The notes under the pieces were generated by a model. The model saw only the letters and a list, made by a program, of their open reading frames with translations, searched no databases and was not told the origin of the DNA. Positions 1 to 6,634 of a stretch of DNA of 10,000 nt are shown in pieces. The translations under genes were made by a program, and so were the position numbers. The stretch lies in contig NZ_JAIWON010000044.1 of NCBI RefSeq assembly GCF_020216885.1, positions 1-10,000 on the forward strand, read 5' to 3'. How positions within the stretch are numbered: position 1 is the first letter of the stretch; each line of letters opens with the position of its first letter. This DNA comes from Zymomonas sp. (GTDB lineage: Bacteria > Pseudomonadota > Alphaproteobacteria > Sphingomonadales > Sphingomonadaceae).

Positions 1-32
1 TTAGAAAAATCTATCTAAAAAATGATCATACT

Positions 33-131
33 ATGAAAAGAATAATCAGAAAAGATTTTGCCGTATTGTCCCTGCTCTCTATCGGACTCTTTTTACCGTC
101 AGTAGACAATAGCCACCGTCATAAACAATAA
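33..131 (+). CDS. doubtful 32-aa small ORF with one hydrophobic segment
   Basis: ATG at 33 opens a 32-codon frame ending in TAA at 129-131. The peptide starts with a basic stretch (MKRIIRKD), continues with a hydrophobic run at about residues 9-22 (FAVLSLLSIGLFLP), and ends in a polar tail rich in His, Lys and Arg. That is the shape of a signal peptide or a tiny single-span membrane protein. Against it: no Shine-Dalgarno sequence precedes the ATG, the region is AT-rich and low in information, and I recognise no family. A five-codon-scale ATG frame at 22 ends in a TGA overlapping this ATG. If the ORF is expressed, the plus-strand T run after the hairpin at 284-323 could end its transcript. It is equally likely to be a chance frame or a decayed remnant. 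Confidence 0.15.
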   Translation: MKRIIRKDFAVLSLLSIGLFLPSVDNSHRHKQ

Positions 132-171
132 ACAGGGTAAGATTTTTATATCTGTTCTTCATATAAAACCC

Positions 172-200
172 AAAAAAACGCTTTATCTATCAAATAAAGC
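172..200 (-). terminator. second Rho-independent terminator-like hairpin after rnr
   Basis: On the minus strand GCTTTAT (200-194) and ATAAAGC (186-180) form a 7-bp stem with a 7-base loop. It is followed, after one G, by seven consecutive T (178-172). The layout is that of an intrinsic terminator reading away from rnr. The stem is short and only moderately GC-rich, so it is probably a back-up to the nearer terminator at 284-327. It could also end an unrecognised short transcript starting between the two hairpins. Confidence 0.5.
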
Positions 201-283
201 CCTGCCCTTATTCTTTTCATTGAATGTTTACTATTTTTATTAAAAAATAAGCATAAAATACTGATAAAAAATAATTTTTTTAT

Positions 284-327
284 AAAATAGCACCCATATT
301 ATTTTATATATGGATGCTATTTTTTTT
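284..327. terminator. bidirectional hairpin terminator downstream of rnr
   Basis: Positions 284-299 and 308-323 form a 16-bp stem around an 8-base loop. The single non-Watson-Crick position (293 with 314) is a G-U wobble in minus-strand RNA and a C-A mismatch in plus-strand RNA. The rnr stop codon is only about 15 bases away, so the minus-strand reading terminates the rnr transcript. The plus-strand reading has the cleaner U tract (eight T, 320-327), so the element can also stop transcripts coming from the left. Two-way terminators of this kind are usual between convergent genes, which suggests a plus-strand gene to the left of the window. Confidence 0.75.
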
Positions 328-337
328 ATATTCTGAC

Positions 338-2626
338 CTAACGGTGACGGATATTAGCTGGCCGCCCTCGCCTTTTTATTAAGCGAGGATCGATACCACT
401 GCGCCCTCGCCCACGACGCGACATTTTGACCGCAGGTTCGGCATCGGGCAATTCAAAGCGCAAGGAACCGCCTATTGGATCAGCCTCCATCAGACGTAAA
501 TCTATCTTTTGACCAATCTCATATCGGGTCCCGCTATCCTGTCCTTCAAGACTTTGAGTAGCTTCATCATAACGGAAATATTCATGCCCCAAAGTTGAGA
601 CTGGAACCAAACCATCCCCCCCTAATTCGGGAACAGTTGCAAAGAAGCCGAATTCCCGCACGCCTGTAATTCTGGTAGGCATAATTTCGCCGATATATTG
701 TGAAAAATACGCCGCAATATAACGATCAATCGTTTCCCGTTCGGCTTCCATTGCCCTTCTTTCAGCATGGCTAATCTTTTCGCCAATGACTGACATATTT
801 TCAGCATCCTGTGACGGTAAAGAAGTCGACGCAGGAATAGTGTGATTATCATGAGATGATTTGAGTTTAGGCTTACCGCTTTCGAGATGATAGGCACCTA
901 CTAAAGAGCGATGCACCAGTAAATCGGCATAACGCCTGATAGGACTGGTAAAATGAGCATAACTACCCAAGGCAAGCCCAAAATGTCCCATATTCGCTGG
1001 TGAATAATAGGCTTGTGTCTGGCTCCTTAAAATCTGCTCCATGATGCGGGCGCGGGATTCCTCATCGACTTCCAAGCGTTCAATCAGATGATTGAAAATT
1101 TGAGGTTTAATTACCTGTCCCAAAGCAAAAGCGATAGAGAAAGTCTTAAGATAATCTCTTAACGCAACCAATTTTTCACGGCTGGGAGGTTCATGCACCC
1201 GATACATTACAGGCGCTTTTTTCGCTTCCAAAGCCTTGGCAGCCGCAATATTGGCCGCAATCATGAAATCTTCGATTAGCTGATGGGCATCCAGCCTTTC
1301 GCGTGTTGCGACTGACAGAATTTCACCTTTTTCGCCTAGAACCACCCGTCTTTCAGGTAAATCCAATCCTAAAGGTTGTCGATTTTTACGGGCATGATTC
1401 AAGGATTCCCAGCACGCCCATAATGGTTTTAAAACGGTTTCGGTTAACGGACTTTTTAATTTTCCATCAATCGCATCTTGGGCATCTTCATAAGCGATAT
1501 TAGCAGCCAAACGCACTTTTGCCCGCGTAAACCGCCATGATTTCAATTTACCATCAACGCCTATCGTCAGATGGCAAGCAAGTGCCGCCCTATCGACATT
1601 TTCCTTTAACGAACAAACATCGCCAGACAATTTTTCTGGCAACATAGGGATAACCTGATCAGGGAAATAAACACTATTCCCTCTTTTACGCGCTTCGCGA
1701 TCAAGGGCTGTTCCCGGTCGGACATAAAAAGAGACATCGGCAATGGCGACGACAGCTTGATATCCTCCTTTATTATCAGGATTATCATCGGGAGCCGCCC
1801 AAACCGCATCATCATGATCTCGGGCATCAGCGGGATCAATCGCAATAATCGGCAAATGCGTTAAATCTTCACGGTTACCAAGATCAAGATCAGCAACTGT
1901 TTCAGCTTCTTCTAAAACATCATAAGAAAAATGATCAGGAATATTATATTTATGAATGGCAATCAGGCTAAAACTTTTAGGCTGGAAAGGGTCGCCTAAT
2001 CTTTGGGTAATTCTTGCGGTGACCCGAGGTGGACGCCCTGCCTTTTCAGCCAGAACCAATTCACCCAATTCTGCATTACCGGCATCAGAAACCGGCCATG
2101 ATTTTTTGTCTTTTTTTTCAACAGGTTTCAGCCAAAGTTTATCGCCTTCAAGGCATAAGATGCCAAGAATGCCGCTTTCAGCAGGGATGAGTTTTCTTAA
2201 AACAAAAGCCTGCCATTCACCATCGACTTGCTCGGTTTTAACTAGAACTCTGTCCCCTTCGGACAATCCAGCTTTCTTTTTCTTCTCAACAATTTTGACT
2301 TTGGGGATGGGTAAATGTTCGGCCTGCCACTTTTCCGGCTGCGCAAGAACGGAACCCGCACCATCGCTATCAATGACTTTTAGAATAGTTACCTTGGGTA
2401 ACCCGCCCATCAGATGGAAAGCGCGTCCCGGTGAAGAATCAATCAGACCTTCATCTGCCATATCTTTCAACAAAGCCTTCAAGGCAATTTTACTTTGCCC
2501 CTTCAGACCGAAATGGCGCGCGACTTCCCTTTTTCCAACGGGTTGAGAAGATGATGAAATAAATTCGAGGATCTGCTTGGATGTAGGCAGATCACTATTG
2601 GTTTTCTGTTTCGATGAACGGGTCAT
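338..2626 (-). CDS. rnr: ribonuclease R (RNase II/R family 3'-5' exoribonuclease)
   Basis: The product (762 aa) is a processive, hydrolytic 3'-5' exoribonuclease that degrades structured RNA, taking part in mRNA decay and in rRNA and tRNA quality control. Visible order: N-terminal winged-helix-like region (about 15-75), cold-shock/OB-fold region (about 80-240), RNB catalytic domain (about 258-575), S1 RNA-binding domain (about 648-727) and a basic Arg/Lys-rich tail (735-762). The catalytic signature IDPADARDHDD carries Asp264, Asp270, Asp272 and Asp273, the four metal-binding aspartates of the family. HFTSPIRRY (558-566) and the SVYFP segment with Tyr320 are also intact. It is somewhat shorter than the E. 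coli enzyme (813 aa), and a Ser/Pro/Thr-rich linker (about 583-608) sits between RNB and S1. The ATG at 2626 is the only start that keeps the N-terminal domain. Its ribosome site is poor: AAGGA lies 15 bases upstream, and the start codon is inside one arm of an inverted repeat. The gene follows trxA by 97-102 bases and ends at a strong terminator. Confidence 0.96.
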   Translation of the reverse strand: MTRSSKQKTNSDLPTSKQILEFISSSSQPVGKREVARHFGLKGQSKIALKALLKDMADEGLIDSSPGRAFHLMGGLPKVTILKVIDSDGAGSVLAQPEKWQAEHLPIPKVKIVEKKKKAGLSEGDRVLVKTEQVDGEWQAFVLRKLIPAESGILGILCLEGDKLWLKPVEKKDKKSWPVSDAGNAELGELVLAEKAGRPPRVTARITQRLGDPFQPKSFSLIAIHKYNIPDHFSYDVLEEAETVADLDLGNREDLTHLPIIAIDPADARDHDDAVWAAPDDNPDNKGGYQAVVAIADVSFYVRPGTALDREARKRGNSVYFPDQVIPMLPEKLSGDVCSLKENVDRAALACHLTIGVDGKLKSWRFTRAKVRLAANIAYEDAQDAIDGKLKSPLTETVLKPLWACWESLNHARKNRQPLGLDLPERRVVLGEKGEILSVATRERLDAHQLIEDFMIAANIAAAKALEAKKAPVMYRVHEPPSREKLVALRDYLKTFSIAFALGQVIKPQIFNHLIERLEVDEESRARIMEQILRSQTQAYYSPANMGHFGLALGSYAHFTSPIRRYADLLVHRSLVGAYHLESGKPKLKSSHDNHTIPASTSLPSQDAENMSVIGEKISHAERRAMEAERETIDRYIAAYFSQYIGEIMPTRITGVREFGFFATVPELGGDGLVPVSTLGHEYFRYDEATQSLEGQDSGTRYEIGQKIDLRLMEADPIGGSLRFELPDAEPAVKMSRRGRGRSGIDPRLIKRRGRPANIRHR

Positions 2627-2719
2627 AAGGGGGACGATCAGTCCTTTTTTAAAAGAGAATTTCCGACTTCAGACATCTTCTCGGGATAGAATAGCTATAA
2701 GGCATCATCCCCCTTATGA
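2623..2719 (-). promoter_or_regulatory. inverted repeat enclosing the rnr leader and start codon
   Basis: The arms at 2704-2719 and 2623-2638 are complementary at 15 of 16 positions, including an unbroken 12-bp block with five consecutive G-C pairs. They are separated by 65 bases. In rnr mRNA the downstream arm contains the AUG start codon (2626-2624) and the bases just before it, so pairing would hide the start. The upstream arm begins about 9 bases after the trxA stop. With such a large loop it is not a normal intrinsic terminator. A translation-control hairpin on a trxA-rnr read-through transcript is the simplest reading. A pair of protein-binding half sites is an alternative. The repeat is directly visible; its function is inferred. 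Confidence 0.5.
2649..2708 (-). CDS. possible 19-aa leader ORF in front of rnr
   Basis: Two successive ATG codons at 2708 and 2705 follow the purine run AAGGGGG and open a 19-codon frame (MMPYSYSIPRRCLKSEILF) ending in TAA at 2649-2651, 22 bases upstream of the rnr ATG. The purine run is the upstream arm of the inverted repeat, so ribosomes loading here would compete with the hairpin that covers the rnr start. The spacing from G run to ATG is shorter than ideal and the peptide resembles nothing known to me. This could easily be a chance frame. Confidence 0.15.
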   Translation of the reverse strand: MMPYSYSIPRRCLKSEILF

Positions 2720-2728
2720 TAAAGACGT

Positions 2729-3049
2729 TTAAAGTGAACTTTCAATCCACGATTTCAACTGGCTTTTCGGCGCGCCACCGGTGCGGGTAGCCACGACTTC
2801 GCCATTTTTGAAAAGCAGCAAGGTCGGAATGTTGCGAATGCCGAAACGGCTAGCTGTTTCGATATTATTATCGACTTCAACTTTGGCTAAAGTCATTTTA
2901 CCTTCAAGTTCGCTGGCAATTTCACCTAAAGCGGGTGCAATCTGACGGCAAGGCCCACACCATTCTGCCCAGAAATCCACAACAACAGGCACCGGTGATT
3001 TTAAAACATCGGATTCAAAACTAGCATCGGTAACGTTGATAACGCTCAT
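2729..3049 (-). CDS. trxA: thioredoxin 1
   Basis: This is a 106-aa cytoplasmic thioredoxin, the normal length for the family. It reduces disulfides in client proteins such as ribonucleotide reductase, peroxiredoxins and methionine sulfoxide reductase, and is itself re-reduced by thioredoxin reductase. The active site is WCGPC (30-34) with redox cysteines Cys31 and Cys34. The buried aspartate is Asp25 (VDFWAEW), and the cis-proline loop IPT has Pro75. There is no signal peptide. The ATG at 3049 is preceded by AGGAG with an 8-base spacer, so the start is secure. It lies 84 bases after addA in the same direction; trxA next to addA is a recurrent arrangement in alphaproteobacteria as far as I know. 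The gap to addA is AT-rich and may contain a separate promoter, as expected for an abundant protein whose upstream neighbours are needed only in small amounts. Confidence 0.97.
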   Translation of the reverse strand: MSVINVTDASFESDVLKSPVPVVVDFWAEWCGPCRQIAPALGEIASELEGKMTLAKVEVDNNIETASRFGIRNIPTLLLFKNGEVVATRTGGAPKSQLKSWIESSL

Positions 3050-3057
3050 TGTAATCG

Positions 3058-3062
3058 CTCCT
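3058..3062 (-). promoter_or_regulatory. trxA ribosome-binding site
   Basis: AGGAG on the minus strand sits 8 bases before the trxA ATG. It is the best Shine-Dalgarno match of the complete genes here, in keeping with high thioredoxin expression, and contrasts with the weak sites of rnr and addB. Confidence 0.75.
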
Positions 3063-3133
3063 GACGGGGATATGAATTTATATAGTATGATCTAATAGAA
3101 ATACCATTTCATGCAATGCCGAAAATCCGATCA
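3063..3133 (-). promoter_or_regulatory. AT-rich addA-trxA gap, possible trxA promoter
   Basis: The gap has a TTGCAT element (about 3116-3111) and AT-rich -10-like sequences (TATTAG, TACTATATAA) toward trxA. None is at the preferred 17-base spacing, so I cannot assign a definite promoter. An imperfect 14-bp palindrome, CATTTCATGCAATG on the plus strand (3105-3118, matching its own reverse complement at 12 of 14 positions), overlaps the -35-like element and could be an operator. I see no terminator for addA here, so read-through from addA into trxA is possible. Confidence 0.25.
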
Positions 3134-6100
3134 CTATATCTGATTCTCTGACTGAATATCACCCTTGTCCATTTGGACGAAATAATCATGCAGGAAGGAT
3201 TGCTCGAAGGATACCAGTTTCGGAGCCGTCGTATAAAGCAAAGAAGCCTCGATATTATAATCGGGAAAAATCTTTTCTAAAGCAACGACATAGGCAGCTA
3301 ACTGTCTTTGATAGGCTTCGCTAACCTGTTCTTTGGTTGCGGGCACCCGTCGGCCTGTTTTGAAGTCAACGATATGAACCTGTTTCTTATCCCTATTTAT
3401 CCAGAGACGGTCAACCATCCCTGAAATAACATGTTCGCCTACTTTGGCCGCGATGGGGGCTTCAGCCAAGGCTCTTTCAGAAAAGATATCGCGATAAGCG
3501 GGGTTGTTCATCGCATCGCAGGCATCTGTTATTAGGCTATTTTGTAACGCGACATCCTTGACTCCAGCGGAAGTCTCAAGCCAGCGGAGTCCAGCCTTTC
3601 TCCGTTCTTCAACAGGAAGCATAGGAAGGCGTTCAAACAAAGCATGTAACAGAGTCCCTCGCTTCGCAGCCGTGATAGAGGCGCCATCGGGAGGCGGGTT
3701 AGAGGTATTATCTTTTACTAGATCGGAAGGTCTTAATGGATAAGCGGGTTTAGGTTCTTCTGGTATTTCGCTTTTGATCCATGAAGGCATAGCTTCTTTA
3801 AGCAAGGCAGGTTGCTTCTTTGGTATATCGGTGACTTTTTTGCGGCCTCCCCAATGGTAGACGGCTTTTTGTTGCCACATAGTATCTTCTTGCCATGCAA
3901 TACCCATAGCCGTGACAGCACGGGTCGCGCAGGCATACCAACTGTCTTTTGGAGGAATGTTTTTCGCACGGCTGCCAAGATGGCCGGTAATAACAAGATA
4001 TTCTTCGGCACGTGTGGCCGCCACATAGAGAAGCCGCCAATGCTCTTGTAAATCTTTGGCCTTCTTCTCATTGATGATGTCACCAAAATCAGAAGGGAGA
4101 TAAGCGATATCGTCATTACTAGGCATCGGGATTGGCGCATTGGCCTCATCAAGTGGCCAAGTGATGATTTCTTTTCTGAAACCGCTTGATTGATGTGGAT
4201 CGCGGGTGGCATCAGCAAGAATAACGACGGGGGCTTGTAGGCCTTTTGCACCATGGACAGTCATGATTCGGACGGTATTTTGTCGCACCGATGGGTCGCG
4301 TTTGATTTCGACATCTCCGCTGTCGAACCAGTCGAGAAAACGCTGAAAAGACGGGGTTGTTTCGCTTTCCAACAGCAAAGCGGCGTTTAGCAATTCGTTA
4401 ATGGGGTCGCGCGCCTCTTCACCCAGCCTTTCCAACAATTTTCGGCGACCTTCACCCTTCCCGCTCAACAGCATTTCAAGGAAGCGATAGGGCGTAATAA
4501 AATCAGCCTTGGAAAGCCATTCCCGAATAATATCCCATGTCTCTTTTTCGGCTTCGCTTTTTCGCAGGCGGTCAAAGAGACTTTCTTTTTTCGCTCTTTT
4601 GGCAGCAAGCCTATAAAGGCGATCTTGATCCCAGCCGATCAAGGGCGAAACCAATAGACAGGCCAAGGTTAAATCATCATCCGGTTGCAACACAAAGCGG
4701 ATAGCCGATAACAAATCAGAGACAGCCAAAGGCGCGGTCAATGTCAAACGGTCGAGACCCGCGACTGGAATTTTTTGGGCATGAAGACAGCCCACAATCA
4801 AGGAAGCCAGCCGTCCTCGATTACGCACCAGAATAAGAATATCCCTTGGTGCAGCATTCCGTCCCAAAGCGGGCAGATAAAGAGGCGTTTTCGGATTAAG
4901 CCAAGCCTCTATCTGGCGAGCCAAACGAATGGCCAGTTCCAATTCGCCATTTTCAAGCTGTTCTTCATCATCTGCGTCAGTCTCTTCTGGAGTATTTTCG
5001 TCTTCTTCCTGATAATCAGAGATTGGTTGCCATAGGACAACGCTTCCGCCCAGATCAGACCTTGCTGATTGATGCGGTTGCAGGGATTGCTGACTGATAC
5101 CAATGCCGCCGCAACTGCTTTCAATATCGGCCAGCATTTGATCAACCATCGCCAGAATAGGCGGGGTTGACCGGAAGGAACGGTTTAAAGACAGATCAAG
5201 AATTTCCCGTCCACTGCCCTGAGATTTATCATTAAAATAATCACGAGCATCAACAAAGGCCTGAGGATCCGTGCCTTGGAAGCCATAAATGGCCTGTTTA
5301 AAGTCCCCGACAGCAAAAATACTACGAGAGGCTTCGACGGATTTTGCGCTTTCACCCGAAAAGAAATCTTCGGCCAGAGCCGAGATAATAGCCCATTGAA
5401 AAATATTGGTGTCTTGCGCTTCATCGACCAAAATATGATCGGTTGTCCGATCCAGTTTATAACGCACCCATTCCCCGATACCCGGCGTCCTAAGTAAGGC
5501 AACACTGGTTTCAATCATATCATTGAAATCGACCAGACCCGCTTCTTTCTTGGTCTGTTGCCATGCCTGACTATAGGCCTGTCCGGTGCGAAGTGCCGCT
5601 ATCGCGAATTGCGAAAATTCATAGCGTTTTTTTAGGCTGACAATATGGTTAATCGCCTTGCTAAGCGCGATCATCCATTCCTCATATTCAGGAGCGATCT
5701 TTTTCGTGATACCAGTCGGTGCTTTTTTCAATTCCCCTTTTTGCGTTAAGACCAGACTTTGGAAATCACCAAGACTTGCCAGTCTGTCAGCCGGAGAGGC
5801 TGCAACAAAATCCTGAATAAGCGCCAAATTTTTATGGGCGGTCGCTGTGTCCCATTTTTCATTAGCTTCGGCTATCTGTCGAAGAAGCGCAAAATCAAAA
5901 TGATCGTCATCGCAGGCTTCTTTTAAGACCTGATTGATATCTGAAAAAGGCAAATCCAGCGCGCCTTTTACCCGACTTTCAATGGCTACCCCTAAATTAT
6001 TTAAAGCGAAAGCGTGAAAGCGGCATTGATAGATATAATCTTCAGCGCCCTGTTCGCCAAGTTTTTCAGCCAATAAAGCGATATCATCGTCTTTGATATG

Positions 6101-6622
6101 ATAAGGCGGTGTTTGATGATCGAGTATTCGGGTTAGTGTCTTTTTCGCCTCTGTTGCCTCTTCTCGCCCTTCGATTAGCCGAAATCCCGGTATAAGTCCC
6201 GCTTCGACCGGAAAAGCTGTTAGCAAGGATTGGCAGAAGCTGTGAATAGTTTGTATCCTCAAACCACCCGGCGCATCCAGCACCCGCGCAAACAGCGTTC
6301 GCGCCAAAGCCAGCGTATCCCTATCATAACGCGCCCCCAAGGCCTGCAATTCTTCTCTTAACTCGTCATCACTCAGCTGAATGACCCATTTTGCCAGTCG
6401 TTGATTGATACGTTCTGACATTTCGGCAGCCCCTGCCTTGGTGAAGGTCAGACAAAGGATGCTTTCTGGAGCAGCACGATTTAAAAGAAGCCTGAGAACC
6501 CGTGCGGTCAGAACATGAGTTTTTCCCGTCCCAGCAGAAGCCGACAGCCAAATATTGCCTTTAGGATCGGATGCCTGACGCTGTTCTGCCTCCAAAGGCA
6601 TTAATCGCTGTGGATGAGCCAT
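3134..6622 (-). CDS. addA: AddA, helicase-nuclease subunit for double-strand break repair
   Basis: AddA (1162 aa) is the ATP-driven 3'-5' DNA translocase and nuclease subunit of AddAB, which unwinds and resects DNA ends for RecA-dependent recombination. All superfamily 1A motifs are visible: Walker A SASAGTGKTH (27-36, Lys34), Ia (LCLTFTKAGAAEM, 57-69), QTIHSFC (124-130), Walker B LVDEAQD (398-404), III AVGDFKQAIYGFQG (437-450), IV LNRSFRS (479-485), V TVHGAKGLQAPVVILAD (788-804) and VI LLYVAATRAEE (864-874). The C-terminal RecB-type nuclease has GTLLHALFE (His993), MVDRLW (Asp1071), VDFKTG (Asp1086, Lys1088) and QRQLAAY (1105-1111), so it should be catalytically active. A strongly acidic linker lies at about 536-563. 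The ATG at 6622 has AAAGGA with a 5-base spacer after AGGA. The gene starts 9 bases after addB, whose TAA overlaps this ribosome site, which suggests translational coupling and equal subunit supply. Confidence 0.97.
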   Translation of the reverse strand: MAHPQRLMPLEAEQRQASDPKGNIWLSASAGTGKTHVLTARVLRLLLNRAAPESILCLTFTKAGAAEMSERINQRLAKWVIQLSDDELREELQALGARYDRDTLALARTLFARVLDAPGGLRIQTIHSFCQSLLTAFPVEAGLIPGFRLIEGREEATEAKKTLTRILDHQTPPYHIKDDDIALLAEKLGEQGAEDYIYQCRFHAFALNNLGVAIESRVKGALDLPFSDINQVLKEACDDDHFDFALLRQIAEANEKWDTATAHKNLALIQDFVAASPADRLASLGDFQSLVLTQKGELKKAPTGITKKIAPEYEEWMIALSKAINHIVSLKKRYEFSQFAIAALRTGQAYSQAWQQTKKEAGLVDFNDMIETSVALLRTPGIGEWVRYKLDRTTDHILVDEAQDTNIFQWAIISALAEDFFSGESAKSVEASRSIFAVGDFKQAIYGFQGTDPQAFVDARDYFNDKSQGSGREILDLSLNRSFRSTPPILAMVDQMLADIESSCGGIGISQQSLQPHQSARSDLGGSVVLWQPISDYQEEDENTPEETDADDEEQLENGELELAIRLARQIEAWLNPKTPLYLPALGRNAAPRDILILVRNRGRLASLIVGCLHAQKIPVAGLDRLTLTAPLAVSDLLSAIRFVLQPDDDLTLACLLVSPLIGWDQDRLYRLAAKRAKKESLFDRLRKSEAEKETWDIIREWLSKADFITPYRFLEMLLSGKGEGRRKLLERLGEEARDPINELLNAALLLESETTPSFQRFLDWFDSGDVEIKRDPSVRQNTVRIMTVHGAKGLQAPVVILADATRDPHQSSGFRKEIITWPLDEANAPIPMPSNDDIAYLPSDFGDIINEKKAKDLQEHWRLLYVAATRAEEYLVITGHLGSRAKNIPPKDSWYACATRAVTAMGIAWQEDTMWQQKAVYHWGGRKKVTDIPKKQPALLKEAMPSWIKSEIPEEPKPAYPLRPSDLVKDNTSNPPPDGASITAAKRGTLLHALFERLPMLPVEERRKAGLRWLETSAGVKDVALQNSLITDACDAMNNPAYRDIFSERALAEAPIAAKVGEHVISGMVDRLWINRDKKQVHIVDFKTGRRVPATKEQVSEAYQRQLAAYVVALEKIFPDYNIEASLLYTTAPKLVSFEQSFLHDYFVQMDKGDIQSENQI

Positions 6623-6634
6623 AGGATTCCTTTA
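6623..6634 (-). promoter_or_regulatory. addB stop / addA ribosome-binding site overlap
   Basis: On the minus strand the junction reads TAAAGGAATCCTATG: the addB stop TAA (6634-6632) runs straight into the AAAGGA Shine-Dalgarno sequence of addA, 5 bases before its ATG. A ribosome finishing AddB stops on the addA loading site. That is the classic arrangement for translational coupling between two subunits of one complex. Confidence 0.75.

Larger units (their letters stand above)
1..337. other. AT-rich intergenic region downstream of rnr
   Basis: This 337-base stretch lies past the rnr stop codon and has no well-supported gene. It holds a strong bidirectional hairpin terminator next to rnr (about 284-327), a second minus-strand terminator-like hairpin (172-200), and one doubtful short plus-strand ORF (33-131). 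The stretch between the two hairpins (about 201-283) is mostly A and T and shows nothing I recognise. Nothing here resembles a tRNA, an insertion-sequence end or a direct-repeat array. Confidence 0.6.

Noticed and set aside
64..111. TATTGTC / GACAATA inverted pair (64-70 and 105-111)
   Set aside because: It is only 7 bp with a 34-base spacer in AT-rich DNA. Such pairs are expected by chance, and no T tract or other supporting element is present.
1956..2546. 196-codon plus-strand open frame opposite rnr
   Set aside because: It lies wholly antisense to the conserved N-terminal half of RNase R. The translation has low-complexity runs of Phe and Ser typical of a mirror frame, no recognisable domain, and no reason to prefer it over rnr.
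2623..2719. Inverted repeat before rnr as an intrinsic trxA terminator
   Set aside because: The loop would be 65 bases and no T run follows the downstream arm on the minus strand, so it lacks terminator geometry.
3733..4254. 173-codon minus-strand open frame within addA
   Set aside because: It is in another frame of the same strand as addA motifs V-VI, and the addA frame carries all the conserved helicase motifs. It shows no domain of its own, and no frameshift is needed to explain addA.
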